Shown here: positions 43,329 through 48,397 of the stretch, one piece after another | How the letters are laid out: every line of letters begins with the position of its first letter | Position numbering within the stretch: position 1 is the stretch's first letter | Assembly (NCBI GenBank): GCA_009377795.1 | Contig: WHTJ01000024.1 | Location: forward strand, 1 to 48,397 | Direction: 5' to 3' | Source: Propionibacteriales bacterium | GTDB taxonomy: Bacteria; Actinomycetota; Actinomycetes; Propionibacteriales; Nocardioidaceae | Length of the DNA stretch: 48,397 nt | Position numbers and translations under genes: made by a program | Notes under the pieces: generated by a model | Databases searched by the model: none | Seen by the model: only the letters and a program-made list of their open reading frames with translations | Told to the model about the DNA's origin: nothing

Positions 43329-44576
43329 TCAGTGGGCTCGGGCGCGCCGGAGGCGGGAACGGGCGCGGCGACCGCCGGCCCGCAACCGGCCGCGGAGAGA
43401 GCCGGATGCCGTGGAGCCGGACCCGGGGGAGCCGGACGGGAACGACGCCGCGGTCGGAGGCAGCTCGCCGAGCCGGGCGCGCAGCTCCCTCAGCTGGCGC
43501 TTCTGGCGGGCTGCGATCCGGAGCAACGCGGCGATGGTGAGCACGGCGGACGGCAGCAGCCGATCCCCGGTGAGGTCGGTCCGGGCGGTGAAGTTCTCGT
43601 GGTCCTCCGGACGCGGGATCAGCTCCTCGAGGTCGCCGCAGACGTCGTACCCACCCTTGCGCAGCTCGGTCACCATCTCGCGAGACTTGTCGAGCGCCCA
43701 CGGCATGGAGTCCGGAGGAAGCACGATCCGGTCGCTGCGTTCGGCGAGGGCCCGGTTGGCCAGGTGCAGGCGTACCAACTGGTCGTACTCCATGGCCGGG
43801 ATCCGCGGCCTCCGCTGGGCGAGCCGCCGGTTGACCCGCCGGAGCAGCTCGGCCTCCACGATGCCGAGGCCCCGGTTGGTGCGCTGGACGTCGGTGTCGT
43901 ACCGGTCGGCGTCGAGTCCGGTCACAGTGCAGAAACGCTGCCACAGGGTGTCCCCGGACGCGCCGGGTTGGGGGACGGTGACGATGTGGATGCGCTCTGC
44001 GGGTACGACGGTCGCCCACCGCCGCAGGATGAACGGCGCGTCGTGCAGTCCCCAGAACATCTCACCGAACGGCTTGGGCGCGTCGTGTCCGAGCTCGACG
44101 AGATCGCCGACGAACTGTTCGAGGGTCACGGTGTGGCGGTGCTTGAGATGCTCCTGCCAGTCGGACGTGAGCTGGCGAGCGATGTCTCTCGCGGTGAAGA
44201 TCACGTGCACCTGCGCGGGCTCGAGCGACCTCACGAGGCGCCTGATCTGGGGCTCGGTGGCGCCGCCCATGATCTCGTGGCCGAGGATCACCGTGTGGCC
44301 GGGCCAGTCGCGGGCCCGCTCGGCGATCGTGTCCCATGCCCCGGCGAAGTCGCGACGTGACGAGTCGCCCCAGCCCCGCTCTCGCAGGTCGAGCGTGGCG
44401 CGCAGATGCTCCCCGCGCTTGGTGTACGGATAGAGGATGCCGTCCTCGGCCAGGTGCTCGCGGTTCGCCCACATCACCTGCTGCACGAACGTCGTACCCG
44501 TCTTCGGCGCACCGATATGGACGAACACCCGGCGCGCGGGCGGCTCATGCGGGGTTGGTCCTTCTGGGTGAGACAT
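43329..44576 (-). CDS. Sulfotransferase-like protein 7
   Basis: A 415-residue member of a third subgroup, on the opposite strand: HIGAPKTGTTFVQQ, VILGHEIMG, ARDIARQLTSDWQEHLKH, TNRGLGIVEAELLRRVN and GGYDVCGDLEELIPRPED. It alone keeps a Ser (TSDW) where the other domains have Ala in the 3-prime phosphate region, by eye alignment. The C-terminus is Ser/Gly/Arg-rich. ATG 44576 is chosen, with AGGTGG close ahead; ATG 44579 is equally possible. It is divergent from the galactofuranosyltransferase, sharing a 215-bp promoter region. Confidence 0.82.
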   Translation of the reverse strand: MSHPEGPTPHEPPARRVFVHIGAPKTGTTFVQQVMWANREHLAEDGILYPYTKRGEHLRATLDLRERGWGDSSRRDFAGAWDTIAERARDWPGHTVILGHEIMGGATEPQIRRLVRSLEPAQVHVIFTARDIARQLTSDWQEHLKHRHTVTLEQFVGDLVELGHDAPKPFGEMFWGLHDAPFILRRWATVVPAERIHIVTVPQPGASGDTLWQRFCTVTGLDADRYDTDVQRTNRGLGIVEAELLRRVNRRLAQRRPRIPAMEYDQLVRLHLANRALAERSDRIVLPPDSMPWALDKSREMVTELRKGGYDVCGDLEELIPRPEDHENFTARTDLTGDRLLPSAVLTIAALLRIAARQKRQLRELRARLGELPPTAASFPSGSPGSGSTASGSLRGRLRAGGRRARSRLRRARAH

Positions 44577-44706
44577 CATCCACCTGGTGTCGGGTTCAAG
44601 CGCTGACCTCCAGGGTGAGAGGCTACTGCCCATGGTGACCGGACCTGTGCATCGGGCTATCAGCGCCGCGGCCGGTCTGGTAGCGTCGCAGGCTGCCGGT
44701 TTGTAC

Positions 44707-44751
44707 CGGCTGAGGCCGGTTGCGCCGGTCGTGTCGGCTGAGACCGGTTGC
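44707..44751. promoter_or_regulatory. Paired 17-bp direct repeats in a divergent promoter
   Basis: CGGCTGAGGCCGGTTGC (44707-44723) and CGGCTGAGACCGGTTGC (44735-44751) differ at one base, with starts 28 bp apart. They lie between the divergent sulfotransferase 7 and glfT2 starts, 40-85 bp upstream of glfT2. CATATT at 44773-44778 is a possible glfT2 -10. Confidence 0.55.
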
Positions 44752-44791
44752 CCAATACAACACCATCCCGCACATATTCGAAGGTGAGCCA

Positions 44792-46777
44792 GTGCGCGTC
44801 GTACAACGAACGATCATCCGCGCCGACCAGGAACTCGACGTCCGTCCGCTCTACGTCGGCGGTATGTCCGCCGTAGGAAGCACAGAGTCCGGCTCGCGTC
44901 AGTCGGGAGAGGAAGAGGCCTGGTCCGAGGACGCGGAGACGGTTTCGAACGGAGCGGGTCTGCTCGCCGGATCGGCCGGTGGGTTCGGGATCCTCTCCGA
45001 CGGTCATGCGGTCGCCCATCCCGGGCAGCGGATGACCCTCGGTACGTACTTCAACGCGTTCCCGGCGAGCTACTGGCGTCGCTGGACGAACGTCGAGGAG
45101 GTGACCCTCCGGGCCACGGTGTCCGGTCACGGCACCTTCCTCGTCTACCGCTCCACGTCCAAGGGGCATGTGCTGCGCTCCGCGTCGAAGTCGATCGACT
45201 CCGACGACCCGGTCGACGTCGAGGTCACCCTGCCGCTGAAGCCCTTCATCGACGGCGGCTGGTACTGGTTCGACGTCGAGGCCGCAGACCGTGAGATGGT
45301 CGTACACAGCGGGGAGTGGCTGGTCGAGACCGAGCGCACGACCCCGGGAACGATCACGATCGGGATCACCACGTTCAACCAGCCGACGTTCTGTGTCGAC
45401 CAGCTGGCCGCCCTGGCCAACTCACAGGAGGTGCTCGACGTACTCGACGAGATCGTCGTCGTCGACCAGGGCACGCAGCACGTTCGGGACCATGAGCTGT
45501 TCACCGCGGTGTCCAAGGTGCTCGGCGAGCGGTTGCGCGTTATCGAGCAGGGAAATCTCGGAGGCTCGGGCGGCTTCTCGCGTTCGATGATGGAGGCCGT
45601 CGACCGCGGCCAGAGCGACTACGTCCTCCTGTTCGACGACGACGTCCAATGCGAGCCCGAGGGGATCCTTCGGGCGATCGCCTTCGCAGACCTCGCCAAG
45701 ACCCCGACGGCAGTCGGCGGCCAGATGTTCAGCCTGTACGACCGGTCGGTGATGCACGCGTATGGCGAGACGGTGAAGAAGTACCGCTGGTTCTGGGGGC
45801 CGGCGCCGGAGACCGAGCACGGTCACAACTTCGCCCGCAAGTCGCTGCAGGGCACGAAGTGGCTGCACCGGCGGATCGACGTCGACTACAACGGCTGGTG
45901 GATGTGCCTGATCCCGACGTCGGTGATCCGCGAGATCGGGCTGTCGCTGCCGATGTTCATCAAGTGGGACGACGCGGAGTTCGGGCTGCGCGCCCAGGAG
46001 GCGGGGTACCCGACCGTGACGCTGCCCGGCGTCGCCGTGTGGCATGTGCCGTGGCACGAGAAGGACGACACCATCGACTGGCAGGCGTACCTCCATCGCC
46101 GCAACCGTCTCGTCGCCGCCCTGCTGCATTCGCCGTACTCGCGTGGCGGTCGCCTGGTGTGGGAGAGCTTCCAGACCCAGATCCGGCACCTGATGTCGAT
46201 GCAGTACGCCCCTGCGGAGATGGGCCTGATGGCCATCGAGGACATCCTGGACGGGCCGAACCGCATGCATCACGACGTGCTCTACCGCGTCCCCGAGGTG
46301 CGGGAGCTCCGCAAGTCGTACCCCGACTCGCAGATGAAGCCTGCGCTCGACGAGTTCCCTGCACCCAGGAGGGTCAAGCCGCCGCGCAAGGGCAAGGGCC
46401 CACAGGCGCCCGGAAACCGGGTCGCGCAGCTCAAGGCGCTGGCGTTGGGCGGTCTGCGCCAGCTGCAGCCGATCCGCTCGACCGCGGTGCGCAACCCCGA
46501 GGCGACCGTCCCGCACATGGATCTGCGGTGGTGGCTGCTCTCCCAGCTGGACAGCGCGCTGGTCTCCTCCGCCGACGGAACGTCGGCCGCCTGGTATCAG
46601 CGGGATCCCGAGCAGTTCCGTGACCTGCTCCGCCGGTCCGTGACCCTGCACGTTCGGCTGTACGAGGAGTGGCCGAAGCTGGTGAACGAGTACCAGCGGG
46701 CGTTGCCCGATCTGGTGAGTCCGGACGCGTGGCGCAAGACGTTCGAGCAGTCCATGGAGCCGGGCCCAGGCGCCTGA
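44792..46777 (+). CDS. glfT2: Polymerising galactofuranosyltransferase GlfT2-like
   Basis: A 661-residue GT-A glycosyltransferase very like mycobacterial GlfT2 (Rv3808c), which builds the galactan chain from UDP-galactofuranose. It has an N-terminal beta-sandwich (about 75-190), then the GT-A domain from TIGITTFNQPTF. The metal-binding triad is Asp282-Asp284 in LLFDDDVQ, the acceptor loop is QGNLGGSGGFSRSM, and the catalytic-base region is KWDDAEFG (Asp393-394). A following WHVPWHEKDD is conserved in GlfT2. The helical C-terminal part is also present. GTG 44792 has AAGGTGA 6 bases ahead. No glf (UDP-galactopyranose mutase) or glfT1 is in view. Its place among sulfotransferases suggests its product is their acceptor. 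Confidence 0.9.
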   Translation: MRVVQRTIIRADQELDVRPLYVGGMSAVGSTESGSRQSGEEEAWSEDAETVSNGAGLLAGSAGGFGILSDGHAVAHPGQRMTLGTYFNAFPASYWRRWTNVEEVTLRATVSGHGTFLVYRSTSKGHVLRSASKSIDSDDPVDVEVTLPLKPFIDGGWYWFDVEAADREMVVHSGEWLVETERTTPGTITIGITTFNQPTFCVDQLAALANSQEVLDVLDEIVVVDQGTQHVRDHELFTAVSKVLGERLRVIEQGNLGGSGGFSRSMMEAVDRGQSDYVLLFDDDVQCEPEGILRAIAFADLAKTPTAVGGQMFSLYDRSVMHAYGETVKKYRWFWGPAPETEHGHNFARKSLQGTKWLHRRIDVDYNGWWMCLIPTSVIREIGLSLPMFIKWDDAEFGLRAQEAGYPTVTLPGVAVWHVPWHEKDDTIDWQAYLHRRNRLVAALLHSPYSRGGRLVWESFQTQIRHLMSMQYAPAEMGLMAIEDILDGPNRMHHDVLYRVPEVRELRKSYPDSQMKPALDEFPAPRRVKPPRKGKGPQAPGNRVAQLKALALGGLRQLQPIRSTAVRNPEATVPHMDLRWWLLSQLDSALVSSADGTSAAWYQRDPEQFRDLLRRSVTLHVRLYEEWPKLVNEYQRALPDLVSPDAWRKTFEQSMEPGPGA

Positions 46778-46824
46778 CGATCCGTTTTCCAGCCGGGCTT
46801 ACAAATTCTGGCGTGTAGTCTGCG

Positions 46825-48084
46825 CTAACATTCGGGCTGCTTCTGACCGCGAAGCCGGCGAGCGGTGTTCGCGGCTTGCCAGTAGCTGCGGCGCATTCGG
46901 TGCAGCGACGGATGTTGTTCGCTGGTGTCGATCAGCATCTGCTTCAGTGGACGGGACTGTCTGCGCTGGATCTCCCCGCTCAGCCTCTGCTTGGTCCCGG
47001 CCAGCCGGTCGCGCTCTTCGGTGATCTGGCGTACGCGTTGTTCACTGGCGCGCAGCTCCAGCGTCGTACGCCGTAACCTGATCAGCAGCTCGGAGATCGT
47101 CTCCAGCGAGACGTCGAGCAGCTCGTCGTCCGGCACGGCCGCGGGGTCGCCCGCGGGCTGGTCGAGGTCCTTCGGGATCAAGTCGTCGAGATCGCCGGTG
47201 ATATGGAGATCGGAGCTCTTGAGTTCGTCGACGATCTTCTCCGACCGGCGTACGATCCACGCCCGGTACTCAGGGTTCACCGTCAGCCGGTGCGGGTCGG
47301 GGCGCTGCGACAGCAGGCTGTGCGCGAGCTCGGTCTTGATCCAGCGCGGCACTTGTCCGCGGCCCTCTTCGAGCAGGCGGGGTACGGCGTACTTGTTCAC
47401 CCGCCGTACGAGCTCGGCCTCGGCCGTTCCGAGTGACTCGTTGACGAAGACGTCGTCGGCCTCCATGTCCGATGGGTCGAAACCCACGATCGAGGCGAAC
47501 TGCTGCCATAGCAGCTCGGGATCAGAGTCCGGAGGCGGCACGACCACGAGATGGCGATGCGCGCCCGGCAGCGCGGACCAGCGTTCGAGCACCCTCGGCG
47601 GATCCTGGACCTGGCGGAACCATGTCGAGCTCGGGCCCTCGGCCATGAGGTCCTCGACGAACTCGTGGAACGGCACCCGCCAGCCGTGCTTGATGTGCTC
47701 CTGCCATTCGGCCGGGATCTGCCGCATGAGGTCGCGTGCCGCGTAGATGAGGTGCACGTCGGCGGGGGCGAGGTAGTCGAGCATGCGTTGTACGGCGGCA
47801 TCGTCGAGACCCGCGAACAGCTCGTGAGTCAACAGCGCCGTACCCGGCCAATCCCGGATCTCGGCCAGCAGCCGCTGCCATGCGGTGTTGGCGCGTGCCG
47901 GATGGCCATGCTCCTCCTCGAGCTGCCCGGTGAGGAAGAGTTTGGACTGGAAGTGCTCGATCAGCCGGCCCGGCAGGCAGATTCCCTGCTCGGCCAGTGC
48001 TGCCTGGTTCGCGAAGAGCCGTCCCTGCAGGAACGTGGACCCCGTCTTCGGCGCACCAATGTGCACATAGACGCGCTGCGCCAT
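46825..48084 (-). CDS. Sulfotransferase-like protein 8
   Basis: A 419-residue member: HIGAPKTGSTFLQ, LLTHELFAGLDD, ARDLMRQIPAEWQEHIKHG, VNESLGTAEAELVRRVN and LHITGDLDDLIPKDLDQ, closest to protein 7. From about residue 325 it has a long heptad-like helix (LLIRLRRTTLELRASEQRVRQI onward), probably a coiled coil, then a basic tail. It converges on glfT2 with a 47-bp gap. The 219 bp between its start and the tRNA gene hold no gene I can recognise. Confidence 0.82.
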   Translation of the reverse strand: MAQRVYVHIGAPKTGSTFLQGRLFANQAALAEQGICLPGRLIEHFQSKLFLTGQLEEEHGHPARANTAWQRLLAEIRDWPGTALLTHELFAGLDDAAVQRMLDYLAPADVHLIYAARDLMRQIPAEWQEHIKHGWRVPFHEFVEDLMAEGPSSTWFRQVQDPPRVLERWSALPGAHRHLVVVPPPDSDPELLWQQFASIVGFDPSDMEADDVFVNESLGTAEAELVRRVNKYAVPRLLEEGRGQVPRWIKTELAHSLLSQRPDPHRLTVNPEYRAWIVRRSEKIVDELKSSDLHITGDLDDLIPKDLDQPAGDPAAVPDDELLDVSLETISELLIRLRRTTLELRASEQRVRQITEERDRLAGTKQRLSGEIQRRQSRPLKQMLIDTSEQHPSLHRMRRSYWQAANTARRLRGQKQPEC

Positions 48085-48283
48085 GCGGTTTTACCTCATC
48101 TCGGTGGCATCTCAGGTCACAGTACGACATCCCGCGCCGACCAGGGCACCTGGTTGCACGCAGGGTGATCGTGTTGTGCGTCTCCGATTATGGCGCTCTC
48201 GGGGACATGGTGTGGGTTGTCCGCAGTACGGTATGGCGTCGCCGGTCGCGGCCGCCGGTTTCGCCTAGCCCGTCCCGGTCCTC

Positions 48284-48289
48284 TACTAT
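48284..48289 (+). promoter_or_regulatory. -10 element of the tRNA-Thr gene
   Basis: TACTAT lies 14 bases before the mature tRNA 5-prime end, a good -10 match. The -35 region is not convincing. Confidence 0.4.
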
Positions 48290-48303
48290 GGTCGCCGCAT
48301 TGC

Positions 48304-48379
48304 GCCGCCTTAGCTCAGTCGGCAGAGCGATTCACTCGTAATGAATAGGTCGTCGGTTCGAATCCGACAGGCGGCTCCA
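48304..48379 (+). tRNA. tRNA-Thr (anticodon CGU)
   Basis: A complete cloverleaf. The acceptor stem is GCCGCCT/AGGCGGC with discriminator T. The D-arm is TAGCTCAGTCGGCAGAGC, and the anticodon stem ATTCA/TGAAT carries loop CTCGTAA with anticodon CGT. The T-arm is GTCGG-TTCGAAT-CCGAC, and the CCA is encoded (48377-48379). It decodes ACG. Confidence 0.98.
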
Positions 48380-48397
48380 CCCAAAACCCCAGGTCAA

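Noticed and set aside
1-48397. CRISPR arrays, insertion sequences or prophage genes
   Set aside because: No regularly spaced repeats of CRISPR size, transposase, integrase or phage structural motifs were seen.

Overview
The window is 48.4 kb of very GC-rich chromosome with GTG starts, ATGA overlaps and several leaderless-looking promoters. It is almost certainly from an actinomycete. Gene order from about 11 to 34.7 kb follows the conserved actinobacterial backbone known from Mycobacterium (Rv3662c to Rv3644c) and Streptomyces (SCO3559 to SCO3540, from memory). The galactofuranosyltransferase and general codon style would fit a Propionibacteriales or Jiangellales-like lineage, but that placement is only a guess.

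Region 1 (1-11 kb) is accessory metabolism and defence. It holds a MarR regulator with a 14-TM drug exporter, a cytoplasmic serpin with an 11-bp inverted-repeat operator candidate, and a two-component flavin monooxygenase pair (FMN reductase plus luciferase-like oxidase). Two decayed genes (TPR and HxlR) follow, then a DUF2630 protein, a fused hydantoinase/5-oxoprolinase and a methyltransferase.

Region 2 (11-18.4 kb) is the Tad/Flp locus and its RNA genes. A degenerate Fic-like gene is followed by an intergenic rod-folding RNA that I assign to the Ms1/MTS2823/scr3559 6S-like family, then a HAD phosphatase. Next come a clear 6C RNA with three C-loop hairpins and the Ssd/CpaE ATPase, which carries a one-base frameshift in this sequence. 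TadA, TadB, TadC and three small pilin-like proteins complete the operon.

Region 3 (18.4-34.7 kb) is core: a small acidic protein, a membrane protein, a MrfA/YprA-type helicase, a BldG-like anti-anti-sigma factor, K+-independent H+-pyrophosphatase, an M28 lipoprotein peptidase and a CapA-like lipoprotein. Topoisomerase I, a transporter fused to thymidylate kinase, DNA polymerase III delta-prime and a tripeptidyl-peptidase-like lipoprotein end the block.

Region 4 (34.7-48.1 kb) is the most unusual part. Eight genes encode nine sulfotransferase-like domains, one gene having two domains, and they surround a GlfT2-type polymerising galactofuranosyltransferase; a tRNA-Thr(CGU) gene closes the window. 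I infer a surface-glycan modification system in which paralogous sulfotransferases decorate a galactofuranan or related wall polymer. The donor-site motifs deviate from the textbook pattern, so the chemistry is open.
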